Shown here one piece after another: positions 51,165 through 60,612 of a DNA stretch of 64,000 nucleotides. Every line of letters starts with the position of its first letter. The first letter of the stretch is position 1. A model generated the notes under the pieces. It was not told the origin of the DNA. It saw nothing but the letters and a program-made list of their open reading frames with translations, and did no database searches. A program made the translations under genes and the position numbers. Origin of the DNA: CAWCKS01 sp963796195 (lineage in GTDB: Bacteria; Pseudomonadota; Alphaproteobacteria; Rhizobiales; Xanthobacteraceae); the NCBI GenBank assembly GCA_963796195.1, contig CAWCKS010000005.1, positions 186,001 to 250,000 of the forward strand. Reading direction: 5' to 3'.

Positions 51165-52577
51165 TTACGTCTTGCGTCCGCTCACATGAGCGGCGACGTG
51201 CGGCGACATCGGAATATAGGTCAGCACCGCGGTGAGGGCCAGCACCGCGCCGAGACCGAAGGCGACCCGAAAGTCGAACATCGTCAGCGCCGCTCCCATA
51301 TGGTCGCGCGCTGCTGCCGACAGCGCCAACGCGACCGCCGAGATGCCGACGCCGGTGCCCATCATGACCTGCTGGATCATGCTGTTCAGCGTCGAGGCGT
51401 TGCCGATCTGCTCTTGCGGCATATCGGCGAACACCAGCGAGTTGAGCGCGGTGAAATGAACCGAACGGCTCGCGCCGGCGAACACCAGCAGCGGGATCAG
51501 GATCCACTGCGACGTCTGTGGCGAGATGAACACGAACGCGAAGCCGGTCGCCGCCACCACGATGCCATCGGCGATCAGCGTGGTGCGGAAGCCGAACAGG
51601 CGGATGATCTTGTTGGCGACGAATTTGACGCCAAGGTCGCCGCCGAGGAAGCACGCCACCAGGAGGCCGGCGTCGAACGCGCTCATGCCAAACACCACCT
51701 GGAACATGACCGGCAGCAGAAAGCCCATGCCGCCAATGCCAAGCCGGAACAGGCCGCCGCCCCATAGCGCTCCGACGGCGAAGGTATAAATCTTGGTCGG
51801 CGCCAATGGCAGCAGCGGGTAGGGGTGTTTCATCGCGTGGCGGATCGCGGCGGTGCCGAGCAGGATGCCGGCCGCGATGAACGTCAGTGCAGTGATGGTC
51901 GAGCCGCCGCGGCCGATGCTCTCGAGCCCATGTAAAAAGGTCGCGAGCGACAAGCCATTCAGGATGAAGCCCAGCGCATCGAACGGCTTTGGCTGAGGCG
52001 ATCGCGCGCGGTCGAAGAACGCCAGCACCAGCGCAATACCGGCGATCCCGATCGGGATGTTGATGAAGAAGATCCAGCGCCACGACAGATAGGTGGTCAA
52101 AAGGCCGCCCACCGGCGGACCGACGACGAGGCCGGTCAGGCCCGGCCAGGTCAGGAACGCGATCATCAGCAGCAGGTCGGCCTTGGCCGTGCGCCGCATC
52201 ACCTCGATGCGGCCGACCGGCGACATCATCGCCCCGCCGATGCCCTGCAGGATGCGAGCGAGGGTGAACTCCAGCAGGCTGTCGCTGACGCCGCACAGGA
52301 CGGAGGCGATGGTGAACACCGCGATCGCGCAGGCGAACACGTTGCGTGGGCCAAAGCGGTCGGAGAGCCAGGCGCTCGCCGGAATGAAGATCGCGACCGT
52401 GATCAGGTAGGACGAGATGCCCGTGGAGACCGCGACTGCGGTCGAGTTGAAGCTCGCCGCGATCTGCGGGATCGCCGGCGAGATGATGGCGCCATCCAGG
52501 ATTTCCATGAAGAACGCCGCCGCGACGATCAGCGCGAGCAGGGTCGGTCGTGGCTGGGGCTGCGCCGGGGCGTGCAT
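51165..52577 (-). CDS. MFS multidrug transporter, DHA2 (EmrB/QacA) family
   Basis: The protein has 470 residues with about 14 helices. Family marks are ILDGAIISPAIPQIAASFN in helix 1 (motif D1-like), SAWLSDRFGPRNVFACAIAV (motif A), RILQGIGGAMMSPVGRIEVM (motif C region) and GPPVGGLLTTYLSWRWIFFI (antiporter motif C). It is likely a proton-coupled drug or metabolite exporter. The first residues (MHAPAQPQPRPTLLALIVA) place the N-terminus in the cytosol. No regulator or periplasmic adaptor is next to it, so it may work alone as a 14-TM exporter. Substrates are unknown. Confidence 0.9.
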   Translation of the reverse strand: MHAPAQPQPRPTLLALIVAAAFFMEILDGAIISPAIPQIAASFNSTAVAVSTGISSYLITVAIFIPASAWLSDRFGPRNVFACAIAVFTIASVLCGVSDSLLEFTLARILQGIGGAMMSPVGRIEVMRRTAKADLLLMIAFLTWPGLTGLVVGPPVGGLLTTYLSWRWIFFINIPIGIAGIALVLAFFDRARSPQPKPFDALGFILNGLSLATFLHGLESIGRGGSTITALTFIAAGILLGTAAIRHAMKHPYPLLPLAPTKIYTFAVGALWGGGLFRLGIGGMGFLLPVMFQVVFGMSAFDAGLLVACFLGGDLGVKFVANKIIRLFGFRTTLIADGIVVAATGFAFVFISPQTSQWILIPLLVFAGASRSVHFTALNSLVFADMPQEQIGNASTLNSMIQQVMMGTGVGISAVALALSAAARDHMGAALTMFDFRVAFGLGAVLALTAVLTYIPMSPHVAAHVSGRKT

Positions 52578-52859
52578 TTTTTGTTTTTGGCCGTGCAGAC
52601 TGAGGTTCGAAACGAGGAGGGGCCCGACAGGAGCCGAATGAGCCGACTCTCAATGGATTTCGGGTTGACTTCGAGAGGGGTGATACCCATAAACGCGGCC
52701 GAATGACAGCCTCGCGACGGCATGCCGTCATGTCAGTTCCAGCCTTCGCTTGCTTCGCAAGCTACGGCTCGGCAAGCCCTTCGTAGGAAGGCTGCCGCGC
52801 CGCAGCCTGAAAGGGCGGAGGCGGGGCCAACCGGTTTGTTATGATCCGGTTAGCGCAGC

Positions 52860-52944
52860 GGGGGAGTGTCCCGAGCGGCAAAGGGAGCTGACTGTAAATC
52901 AGCCGTCTATGACTTCGCAGGTTCGAGTCTCGCCTCCCCCACCA
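52860..52944 (+). tRNA. tRNA-Tyr (anticodon GTA)
   Basis: Acceptor GGGGGAG / CTCCCCC, anticodon arm CTGACTGTAAATCAG with GTA, a long variable arm as expected for bacterial tRNA-Tyr, T arm with GGTTCGAGTC, and encoded CCA at 52942-52944. Confidence 0.96.
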
Positions 52945-53563
52945 CCTTGCTTCGCGCTGAGGCGCAGCTCCGCAGCCGAAACCCGCAGGGTGAAGGCGCT
53001 TCCGCGACGCGAGCTACGCTCGCGAAGCCATCCTGCTTCGCGCTGACGCGCTTCAGTGAGTTGCAACCTACGTTCTACGTGCCACTCTGCAGCGTCGGGT
53101 CGCTTCACGAGCACGCTTTATCTCGGCAGCGGGATCGAACTCGTCGTCACATACTTCTACAGGAGCTCGTAAGCAGACGCCGGTGCATAGGCTTCTCGAA
53201 GCCTGAGCACATCCTCTATTTGCTTTTGACACCCGCTCAGTGATCAAAGCAGACAAAACGCTCATGTGCCTTCCAGCGTGCCTGCGATCCAATGATCATC
53301 GATGACGCGCACCTTCCAGGTCCCGATTTCAAGGTACATGTATCGTCCCAAATGATCGTGCTCAGCCAGCTGTGGCAGGCGTGCGGCGTTCGGTTTGCGA
53401 GATAGCCTCTGAGCTGCACGCGAAGTTCAGGATGCGTCCTTCGAGCCCGATAGGCGTGGATTTCGCTCGAGAGGGTGGAGGAGATCACTGCGGCGCTAGG
53501 CAGTCGCGACTGAAAAACCACGCAGCAGGCGAGGGGCGGTTCGCCAGAAGGACGCCCACACGC
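52945..53563. other. Intergenic region with REP-like words, no gene
   Basis: The first 110 bases repeat TTCGCGCTGA / GCGAGCTACGCTCGCG-type palindromic words. The remainder, lower in G+C, holds open frames without start signals. A ribosome-binding site is seen only near 53540-53552 for the next gene. Confidence 0.4.
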
Positions 53564-53933
53564 ATGCTGACCATCAACGAGCGCGAAGAACTTGAACAGA
53601 TGGGCGCGGCGAGCGTGCGCGCGAAACTTGCGGCTCAGAGCGCTGGTCGGCGAAACCTTCTGGATGGGTTTCTTCAGTGCAGCGATCCGACCAGGGGTGA
53701 TGTTGAAGATTGGCTCGGGGAACAGGCGAAGATCGAAGCAGCCGAGCAGAAGAGGATGATGCAGGCGACGCTCCAGCTGGGCGCAAATCGCTGCGGCAAC
53801 CAGCATCATTGGCGTTCTTCTGATCGGCTGGATCGCGTGGCGGCCGGAGAGTTACACATCCGTCATGGATCACATCGCTGCCGCGATCGCTTACGTCGTT
53901 GATGCCGCGCGCGGCGGGCTGTGGCGTCATTGA
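53564..53933 (+). CDS. Small membrane-anchored hypothetical protein, frame broken once
   Basis: ATG at 53564 gives MLTINEREELEQMGAASVRA, then GDVEDWLGEQAKIEAAEQKR. After an extra C in CTCCAGCTGGGCG near 53779 the other frame gives AQIAAATSIIGVLLIGWIAW (one transmembrane helix) and ends LWRH with TGA at 53931-53933. This fits a recurrent small rhizobial architecture: an acidic N-terminal helix ending in the (R/T)xDVEDWL phrase, then a single helix. Corrected length is about 122 residues. It is convergent with the LysR gene. Confidence 0.65.
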
Positions 53934-53949
53934 TCCTGGCGACGCCAGC

Positions 53950-54834
53950 TCATCCTTCAAACCGCTCCACCAGGAAATCAATGAACACCCGCACCTTCAC
54001 CGCGAGGTGTCGGGTCGGCGGGTAGACCGCGTAGAGTGCCGTCGGCGGCGACGAATAATCCGTCAAAATCGACCGTAGTGCGCCGCGCTGGAGCGCATCC
54101 TCGGCGACAAAGTTCGGCAACAGCGCAATGCCGCGGCCGCGCACGGCGGCGTCGCACAGCACCTCGGCGTTGTTGGCGCACAGCATCCAGCGTGGACTGA
54201 CCCAGTGATCGCCGTCCTTGCCTGTCAGCTTCCACTGGTTGCCGGTCGAGAGATAGCCGTAGGTAAGACAATCATGGTTGCGCAGCTCGTCGGGATGTTT
54301 TGGTTCGCCGCGGCGGCTGAGATAGTCGGGCGATGCGCATAGCGAGCGCGGGATCGGCGTGAGCTTGCGTGCGATCAGGCTTGACGACTCCAGCTCCGCG
54401 ATGCGCAGCACGACGTCGATGCCTTGCTGCAGCGGATCGACCTGCTCGTCGCTGAGCACCAGCTGGATCTGCAGCTCGGGATAGCGCTCCATGAACTCGG
54501 CGACCACTGGCCCGAGCTTGATCGTGCCGAATGACATCGGGGCGTTGACGCGGAGCAGCCCGCGCGGCGACGACTGCCGCTCGGCTACCGCGTGGTCGGC
54601 GGCGTCAAGGTCGGCGAGGATGCTGGTTGCGCGCTCGAAATAGGCTTGGCCCTGTTCGGTCGGCGTGACGCGCCGCGTGGTGCGGTTCAACAGCTGCACG
54701 CCGAGCTCATGCTCAAGATCGCTGATATATTTGCTGACGGCCGAGCGCGACAGGCGCAGCTTCTTGCCGGCCTCCGAGAAGCTCGCGAGCTCGACAACCT
54801 TGGTGAACGCCCGCAGGCTGGCCAGTTTGTCCAC
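53950..54834 (-). CDS. LysR-family transcriptional regulator
   Basis: The protein has 294 residues. The winged helix-turn-helix is at the N-terminus (LASLRAFTKVVELASFSEAG, KKLRLSRSAVSKYISDLEHE, LLNRTTRRVTPTEQGQAYFE), of the subtype with LxRTTRR that often controls oxidative or aromatic catabolic genes. The effector domain covers about 90-290 (LLRVNAPMSFGTIKLGPVVA, DVVLRIAELESSSLIARKLT). It is divergent from the dioxygenase gene at 54959 with 124 bases between, so it very likely regulates that operon. The region contains TTCTCACCTAACC... with no clear T-N11-A pair identified by eye. Confidence 0.92.
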   Translation of the reverse strand: MDKLASLRAFTKVVELASFSEAGKKLRLSRSAVSKYISDLEHELGVQLLNRTTRRVTPTEQGQAYFERATSILADLDAADHAVAERQSSPRGLLRVNAPMSFGTIKLGPVVAEFMERYPELQIQLVLSDEQVDPLQQGIDVVLRIAELESSSLIARKLTPIPRSLCASPDYLSRRGEPKHPDELRNHDCLTYGYLSTGNQWKLTGKDGDHWVSPRWMLCANNAEVLCDAAVRGRGIALLPNFVAEDALQRGALRSILTDYSSPPTALYAVYPPTRHLAVKVRVFIDFLVERFEG

Positions 54835-54958
54835 GTACTCTCACCTAACCGATTGTCCTCAAATCGTAGACAGTGATGCCATAAAATCCAAGATTGTTCT
54901 CATGACGGGGTGCATCCACTTTACGCCGCAAGGAGCAGCCAACCTTCAGGAGAGACTC

Positions 54959-55892
54959 ATGTCAGGTATCCATCATGTCACCGCAATCGCCGGTAACCCT
55001 TTGCGAAATTTCGAGTTTTATACGAGGACGCTCGGTCTGCGGTTCGTCAAGAAGACCGTCAATTTCGATGATCCCGGCACCTATCACTTCTATTACGGCG
55101 ACGAGACCGGCGCGCCCGGCACGATCCTGACCTTCTTCCCCTGGGAGCACGCGGCCGCCGGCCGCGGCGGCGTCGGGCAGACCCAGCAGACTGCGTTCCG
55201 CGTGCCGGCGTCGTCGCTCGGCTACTGGAGCCATCGCTTCGTCGAGAAGGGCGTCGCCCATCAGCCGATCGAGCATCGCTTCGGCGAGAGCGTGCTGTGC
55301 CTTTACCGATCCCGACGGCATGAGCCTCGCGCTCGTCGGCATCGCCGGCGCGGAGAGCGAAGCAGCATGGAGCAACGGCGACATTCCGAAGCAGCACGCG
55401 ATCCGTGGCTTTCACGGCGTGACGCTGCTGCTCGAGGACGCCGGCCGCACGGCTGCGATCCTGACCGACGTGCTCGGCTTCGAAAAGGTTTCGCGCGAAG
55501 GATCCGTGATCCGTTTCCGCGCCAGTGAAGCGCCTGGCGGCTTCGTTGACATCTATGAAGCCAAGGGCTTCCTGCGCGGGAATCTCGGCCGCGGCTCGGT
55601 GCATCACATCGCGTTTCGTGCCGCCGATGATGCCGTGCAAACCGAAATGGCACGCCGGCTGATCGCCAATCACGGCATGCATCCGACCGAGCAGAAGGAC
55701 CGCAACTATTTCCGTTCGATTTACTTCCGTGAGCCGGGCGGGGTGCTGTTCGAGATTGCAACCGACATCCCGGGCTTTGCCGTCGACGAGCCGGTCGCGT
55801 CGCTCGGCGAGACGCTGAAGCTGCCGAAGTTTCTCGAGCCGCACCGCAAGGACATCGAGGGCGTGTTGCCGTCGCTGGAAAGGGCTGCGTGA
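54959..55892 (+). CDS. Ring-cleaving dioxygenase (MhqO-type, glyoxalase fold), frame broken once
   Basis: The protein has two vicinal-oxygen-chelate domains. The first (MSGIHHVTAIAGNPLRNFEF, VNFDDPGTYHFYYGDETG, GTILTFFPWE) holds the first metal His. After an extra T in GTGCTGTGCC near 55291 the next frame continues TDPDGMSLALVG. The second domain has IRGFHGVTLLLED, then GSVHHIAFRAADD and FREPGGVLFEIATD with the metal His and Glu. Corrected length is about 311 residues, normal for quinone/catechol-type MhqO proteins. The stop overlaps the next start (TGATGA). A LysR gene is divergent. Confidence 0.88.
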
Positions 55893-56518
55893 TGAACCTT
55901 TCGTTCATTCATCGCTTCGAGCCGGCGCGGGATCGCTCCGCGCCGCCGCTGCTGCTCCTGCACGGAACCGGCGGCGACGAGAGCGACCTGCTCGAACTCG
56001 GCCGGATGGTGTCGCCAGATTCGGCGCTGTTGTCGCCGCGTGGAAGGGTGCTGGAGCACGGCATGCCGCGCTTCTTCCGCAGGCTCGCGGAAGGCGTGTT
56101 CGACGAGGACGACGTGCGTCGCCGCGCCGATGAGCTCGCCGATTTCGTCGAAGCCGCCCGCACACGTTACGGCATAGATAGGCCGATCGCGCTCGGCTAC
56201 TCCAACGGCGCTAACATCGCCGCGGCCGTGATGCTGCTGCGGCCGGCGACGCTCGCCGGCGGCATTTTGCTGCGGCCGATGGTGCCGTTGCAGAAGCCGG
56301 CGCTGCCCGACCTGTCGGGCATGCCGGTGCTGATCGCCTCGGGTGCGCGTGACCCGATCGCGGGTGTCGCGGAAGGGTCACATCTGGCGGAGATGTTGTC
56401 GGAAGCGGGCGCGACGATCGATCGCAAGATCACGCCATCGGGTCACGAATTGTCGCAAGCGGATGTCAACCTGGCACGGGATTGGCTTGCCAAGCTGGCG
56501 ATGGCCCCGACGACATAA
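55892..56518 (+). CDS. Carboxylesterase/phospholipase-family hydrolase (MhqD-like)
   Basis: The protein has 208 residues, an alpha/beta hydrolase of the carboxylesterase group. Signature parts are PPLLLLHGTGGDESDLLELG (oxyanion region), the nucleophile elbow GYSNGANIAAAV, Asp in IASGARDPIAGV and His in ITPSGHELSQAD. It starts within the stop of the dioxygenase (TGATG), so the pair is translationally coupled. The same pairing occurs in quinone-responsive mhq operons, where both help resist or degrade hydroquinones. The end lies 13 bases before the next gene. Confidence 0.9.
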   Translation: MNLSFIHRFEPARDRSAPPLLLLHGTGGDESDLLELGRMVSPDSALLSPRGRVLEHGMPRFFRRLAEGVFDEDDVRRRADELADFVEAARTRYGIDRPIALGYSNGANIAAAVMLLRPATLAGGILLRPMVPLQKPALPDLSGMPVLIASGARDPIAGVAEGSHLAEMLSEAGATIDRKITPSGHELSQADVNLARDWLAKLAMAPTT

Positions 56519-56530
56519 GGAACAAGAACA

Positions 56531-57388
56531 ATGCAGCGGTTTCCGGAAAGCTTCCGTACCGAGAACATCCCGCTCGGCGACGTCACCATTCACGTCCGCG
56601 TCGGCGGTTCCGGGCCCGCTGCAATCTTGCTGCATGGCTATGGCGACACCGGTGACATGTGGGCGCCGCTCGCTGCTGAGCTGGCAGGCAACCACACGGT
56701 GATCGTGCCCGATCTGCGCGGCCTCGGCCTCTCGTCGAAGCCGCCGTCGGGCTACGACAAGAAGACGCAGGCGCGCGATGTCGCCGGCGTACTCGACGCG
56801 TTGAAGATCAAGAGCGCCGATCTCGTGACCCACGACATCGGCAACATGGTCGGCTTTGCGTTCGCTGCGGCTTATCCCGACCGTGTCACGCGCTTTGTCA
56901 TCATGGACGCGCCGGTGCCCGGCATCGGTCCCTGGGAAGAAATTCTGAAAAACCCGTTGCTCTGGCATTTTCGTTTCGGCGGGCCGGACATGGAGCGGCT
57001 CGTCGCCGGCCGCGAGCGCATCTATCTCGACCGCTTCTGGAATGATTTCTCGGCTGACCCGAAGCGCTGGACCGAGGAGATGCGCAATCACTATGCCGCG
57101 CTCTACGCGCTGCCTGGCGCCATGCATGCGGGCTTCAACCAGTTCGCCGCGTTCGATCAGGATGCGATCGACAACCGCGCCTGGCTTGCCGCTGGAGGGC
57201 GGCTGAAGATGCCGATACTTGCGGTCGGCGGCGAAAAATCGTTCGGCCTGCAGATGGCCGAGGTGATGAAGTCGGCCGCCGACAAGGTCGAGGGTGTCTC
57301 GATTGCCGATGCAGGCCACTGGCTGATGGAAGAGCAGCCACAAGCGACGATCGCAGCCATCCGTTCTTTTCTTGACCGGCCGCTGTAG
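56531..57388 (+). CDS. Alpha/beta hydrolase with Asp nucleophile (epoxide hydrolase-like)
   Basis: The protein has 285 residues; AGGAACAAGAAC precedes the ATG. AILLHGYGDTGDMW is the oxyanion HGxx motif. The nucleophile elbow VTHDIGNMVGFAFA carries Asp, as in epoxide hydrolases and haloacetate dehalogenases rather than Ser esterases. The catalytic His is in ADAGHWLMEEQP. The cap domain includes LWHFRFGGPDMERLVAG and IYLDRFWNDFSADPKRW. It is the third gene of the LysR-controlled operon and could act on ring-fission or epoxide products. Dehalogenase and epoxide hydrolase roles cannot be told apart here. Confidence 0.88.
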   Translation: MQRFPESFRTENIPLGDVTIHVRVGGSGPAAILLHGYGDTGDMWAPLAAELAGNHTVIVPDLRGLGLSSKPPSGYDKKTQARDVAGVLDALKIKSADLVTHDIGNMVGFAFAAAYPDRVTRFVIMDAPVPGIGPWEEILKNPLLWHFRFGGPDMERLVAGRERIYLDRFWNDFSADPKRWTEEMRNHYAALYALPGAMHAGFNQFAAFDQDAIDNRAWLAAGGRLKMPILAVGGEKSFGLQMAEVMKSAADKVEGVSIADAGHWLMEEQPQATIAAIRSFLDRPL

Positions 57389-57612
57389 AAGGTACCGCAG
57401 AAGACCTGGATCGACCCTGATACCGGCGACAACGGCACGGTGATCGGCTCCACGTGCGGCAACATGTTCTGATTCAGCGCAGGCCGACTGATCGCCGGGT
57501 TGCGTGGACCGCATTCCTCGGTTGCTGGACCGAAATTGAACAATGTCCGTCGCAAAAACGTTCTAGGCTGGCTGCGGGGCGGGTTCAGCTGTTTCGATTT
57601 CGGAGAACCACG

Positions 57613-58134
57613 ATGAATGCCGTCCCGAATTCCGTGAAGGAGCGCCGGCAGGCGCCGCTCGCAACGCCCTCTGACCTCGGTGCCAACGCCGCCCGCGACA
57701 TTGGCGGCGCGCTGACGCTGCTGCTGGCGGACGTGTTCGCGCTCTACCTCAAGACCAAGAATTTTCACTGGCACATGTCCGGCCCGCACTTCCGCGACTA
57801 CCACCTGCTGCTCGATGAGCAGTCCGATCAGATCTTCGCCATGACCGACGATATCGCCGAACGTGGCCGCAAGATCGGCAGCCGTACCTTGCGCTCGATC
57901 GGCGAGATCGGCCGCATCCAGCGCATCGCGGACAACGATGCCGACTTCGTCACGCCGCAGGATATGCTCGCCGAGCTGCGCGACGATAATCAGCGGCTCG
58001 TCGCATCGATGCGCGAGGTCCATGATCTGTGCGACGAGCACAACGATGTTGCGACCGCGAGCCTGCTCGAAAACTGGATCGACGAGACCGAACGGCGGGT
58101 CTGGTTCCTCTACGAGGCGGGCCGTCGTGACTAG
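57613..58134 (+). CDS. Dps-family ferritin-like protein
   Basis: The protein has 173 residues from the ATG at 57613 (CGGAGAACC upstream). The four-helix bundle has the intersubunit ferroxidase residues in TKNFHWHMSGPHFRDYHLLL (His) and DEQSDQIFAMTDDIAERGRK (Asp, Glu). The end VATASLLENWIDETERRVWF is typical. Dps assembles as a dodecamer that stores iron, detoxifies peroxide and in some species binds DNA; the N-terminal 20 residues contain a few Lys/Arg that could serve DNA binding. The next small gene overlaps its stop. Confidence 0.93.
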   Translation: MNAVPNSVKERRQAPLATPSDLGANAARDIGGALTLLLADVFALYLKTKNFHWHMSGPHFRDYHLLLDEQSDQIFAMTDDIAERGRKIGSRTLRSIGEIGRIQRIADNDADFVTPQDMLAELRDDNQRLVASMREVHDLCDEHNDVATASLLENWIDETERRVWFLYEAGRRD

Positions 58135-58327
58135 GCGGAAGCCGTCGCAACCGTCTCCCCGCGCGCGGCGACCGTCGCCGCGTGCGGCCGAGCTGAAGAA
58201 GCACCAGGACGAGTTGCTGGACGAGGCGCTGCGGGAGACCTTTCCGGCGAGCGATCCGATCGCGGTCGATCCGGTCGAGACGATGACATCGACCGGGGAT
58301 CGTCGGCGCAAGGGCGCACCCCAATAG
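58127..58327 (+). CDS. Small protein with the ETFPASDP motif
   Basis: The protein has 66 residues from a GTG at 58127 that overlaps the end of dps by 8 bases. The N-terminal half is basic and Pro/Ser-rich (RRKPSQPSPRARRPSPRA). The C-terminal half has LLDEALRETFPASDPIAVDP, a short motif found in many small alphaproteobacterial proteins of unknown function. Overlap with dps implies translational coupling and shared stress expression. There is no signal or membrane segment. Confidence 0.7.
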   Translation: MTRRKPSQPSPRARRPSPRAAELKKHQDELLDEALRETFPASDPIAVDPVETMTSTGDRRRKGAPQ

Positions 58328-58550
58328 ACCATATGTCTAGCGTGCCGCCGGCTACGCGCTGTTGTGCTGCCGGCGTCGCGTGAAGCCGCAGGTGCCAGTT
58401 CCAGCAATCGGAACGAGGTCTTGCCAACGCGCGCTTCTGTCACAATCGAGCGCGTCTGTTGCCCGGCTTCCGCGCTTCCACGCCACAATTGCCGGGCATA
58501 TAAGATCAGGTGCCGTGGTATCCCGTTTTCGCGCGGCGGCAGGGGACAGG

Positions 58551-58904
58551 ATGAAGAACGGGCTGTATTCGATTCACGTCAGCCTTCTGGACGGCAACAC
58601 TGGCAAGGGCTCGGGCGTGATCGTCTTCCGCGACGGCCTGATCCGTGGCGGCGACGCCTATCTCTACTACACCGGCAGCTATCGGGTGGAGAAGAACGAC
58701 ACCTTCAAGGGCGAGGTGATCGTGAACCGTCACACGCCTAATCGCGGCGAGGTCAACCCGTTGTTCGGCGAACGCCAAGTCTCGATCGGCGTCACCGGCA
58801 AATCCACGCCCGACGGTCGCGGCGAGATGGAAGGCACCGCGCTGGTCGGCAAGCTGAGCCTGTTTTTCAAGGCGACACTGCGCTTTCTCGCCGACGTGGA
58901 TTGA
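58551..58904 (+). CDS. GrlR-like regulatory protein
   Basis: The protein has 117 residues; AGGGGACAGG precedes the ATG. It has the beta-barrel pattern of GrlR-type proteins: NGLYSIHVSLLDGNTGKGSG, VIVFRDGLIRGGDAYLYYTG, YRVEKNDTFKGEVIVNRHTP, then VSIGVTGKSTPDGRGEMEGT. GrlR in enteropathogens represses a type III secretion regulator through GrlA. Homologues in rhizobia are widespread outside secretion loci, and no secretion genes lie here, so the role is open. An in-frame upstream extension lacks a signal. Confidence 0.82.
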   Translation: MKNGLYSIHVSLLDGNTGKGSGVIVFRDGLIRGGDAYLYYTGSYRVEKNDTFKGEVIVNRHTPNRGEVNPLFGERQVSIGVTGKSTPDGRGEMEGTALVGKLSLFFKATLRFLADVD

Positions 58905-59016
58905 GCGCGATCGGCACCGACTCAGCCACACGGACTCCGTTTCGCCTTCCGCGCAAGTGCCGCACTGCAAAACAAAACGCGAGAACTCCTGGCAGCAGCG
59001 GCGTTGAATCGGTTCC

Positions 59017-59139
59017 ATGATCAATCCGATTCGGACTGCGGCGCGCCTGCACGACGTCGCGGAAGTCTATTTTGCACTATCGGCGCTGCTCGCCGCCGCG
59101 AGCCTCGTCAACAGCGTTGTGCTGTTCGCGCATCTTTAG
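59017..59139 (+). CDS. Small membrane protein (40 aa)
   Basis: ATG at 59017, TAG at 59137-59139: MINPIRTAARLHDVAEVYFA, then LSALLAAASLVNSVVLFAHL. A polar N-terminus is followed by one transmembrane helix. The ribosome-binding site is poor (GGTTCC). It is plausible as a small membrane protein but without family support. Confidence 0.35.
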   Translation: MINPIRTAARLHDVAEVYFALSALLAAASLVNSVVLFAHL

Positions 59140-59297
59140 GCCAGCGCGCTTCCATCGCATCAAACGACACCCTGCAGGGCGCCGGCGCACCACAGCCATC
59201 CGTTCGGCCTATTTCCGCTGCGCACTGAACCGGGTTACATTTCTCGCAACAAAACAATAAGGCGGGCAACAACTGCCGGCCCAAGAAGTCCGTTGAC

Positions 59298-60576
59298 GTG
59301 ACCGGGAACACTGAAGGGACGGGAGACGCGCACCGAAGCCGCAAGCTGCCGACGGAGCCGGATTACTGGCGGCTCTGGGTGGTGGGCCTTGTCATGTTCG
59401 GCGTGCGCTGGATCGAGATGCTGGTGGTCGCGGTGTTCGCCTACCAGGCCACAGGCTCCGCCTTCATCGTGACCATGCTGACCATGCTGCGCGTCCTGCC
59501 GATGGCGCTGTTCGGCGCTTTCATGGGCGCGAGCGCGGATCGCGTGGACCGGCGCTTCGCATTGCTCGGCATTTTGTTGGTGATGCTCGCAACCTCGGCT
59601 GCGCTGACCGCACTCGCCGTCGCCGGTCGGCTCGAGATCTGGCACCTCGCGGTGGCGTCCTTCGTCAACGGTGCGGCTTGGGCGACCGACAATTCGGTCC
59701 GCCGCATCATGATCGGCGATGTGATCGGTGGCGAGCGCATGGCAACGGCAATGGCGCTCGAACTCCGGCGCCAACAATGCATCGCGCATGATCGGGCCAA
59801 TCGTTGGCGGCGTGTTGTTCGCCGCAGCAGGCATCCAGGCCGCGTTCGCGGTCGGCGTCGCGCTCTATCTCGTCGCGGTCGCGGCCGCGTTCGGGTTGTC
59901 CTATCGCAACCGCATCGCCGTGCCGTCGGCGGCCTCGATGCTGAGTCGTATCGGCGAAGGTTTGACCGTGGTGCGCCATAGCCGCAAGCTGATGGGCATC
60001 TATGCCATCACGGCGATCTTCAACATTTTCGGCTGGCCTTTCTATAGCCTCGTACCGGTCATCGGCAAAGATAACCTCGGCCTCGGCCCGGAAGGCATCG
60101 GCGTGCTGTCGAGCATGGACGGCGTCGGCGCACTCATTGGCGCGGCGGCCGTGGTCATTTTGGCCCGACCGTCGCAATATCACTGGCTGTACGTCGGCGC
60201 CGTCGCGCTGTTCCAGGTCATGATGACTGCCTTTGCAATGCTGCCGCAGGCCGAGCTCGCCGGCAGCTGCCTGCTCTTGACCGGAGTCGGCGGCGCCACC
60301 TTCGGCGTGATGCAGACCACGCTGATCTATCGCGTCGCGACGCCCGCCATGCGCGCGCGACTGCTCGGCTTGATGTCGGTGTGTATCGGCGTTGGCCCGA
60401 TCGGCTTCCTGCAGGTCGGGCTGCTCGCCGACATGATCGGCTCGCGTGCCGCGATCATCACCATCGGTGTCGAAGGCCTGATCGCGCTGGCGCTGACCTG
60501 GCCGTTGTGGAGCGCCGGCGGTGGTGATGCCGCGACCGAAATCGTTGAGCCGGCCCTTGCCGACCGGGCGGCTTGA
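59298..60576 (+). CDS. MFS transporter, frame broken once
   Basis: The start is a GTG at 59298. The N-terminal half has RWIEMLVVAVFAYQATGSAF, then MLRVLPMALFGAFMGASADR and DNSVRRIMIGDVIGGERMAT. An extra A in GCTCGAACTCCGG near 59763 shifts the frame; the rest begins SGANNASRMIGPIVGGVLFA and runs to 60576 with six or so further helices (FGWPFYSLVPVIGKDNLGLG, GLMSVCIGVGPIGFLQVGLL). Corrected length is about 425 residues with 12 helices. It belongs to the EntS/MefA-like group. It leads the same-direction nitrile hydratase cluster and may import or export a related compound. Confidence 0.83.
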
Positions 60577-60612
60577 GGGTGATAACGGGGCCGAAACGTT
60601 CGGAGAGCTGAC

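Noticed and set aside
53237..53809. Minus-strand open frame of 190 codons
   Set aside because: It overlaps the plus-strand gene at 53564, which has the known DVEDWL-plus-helix architecture. The minus-strand product has no domain or ribosome-binding site.
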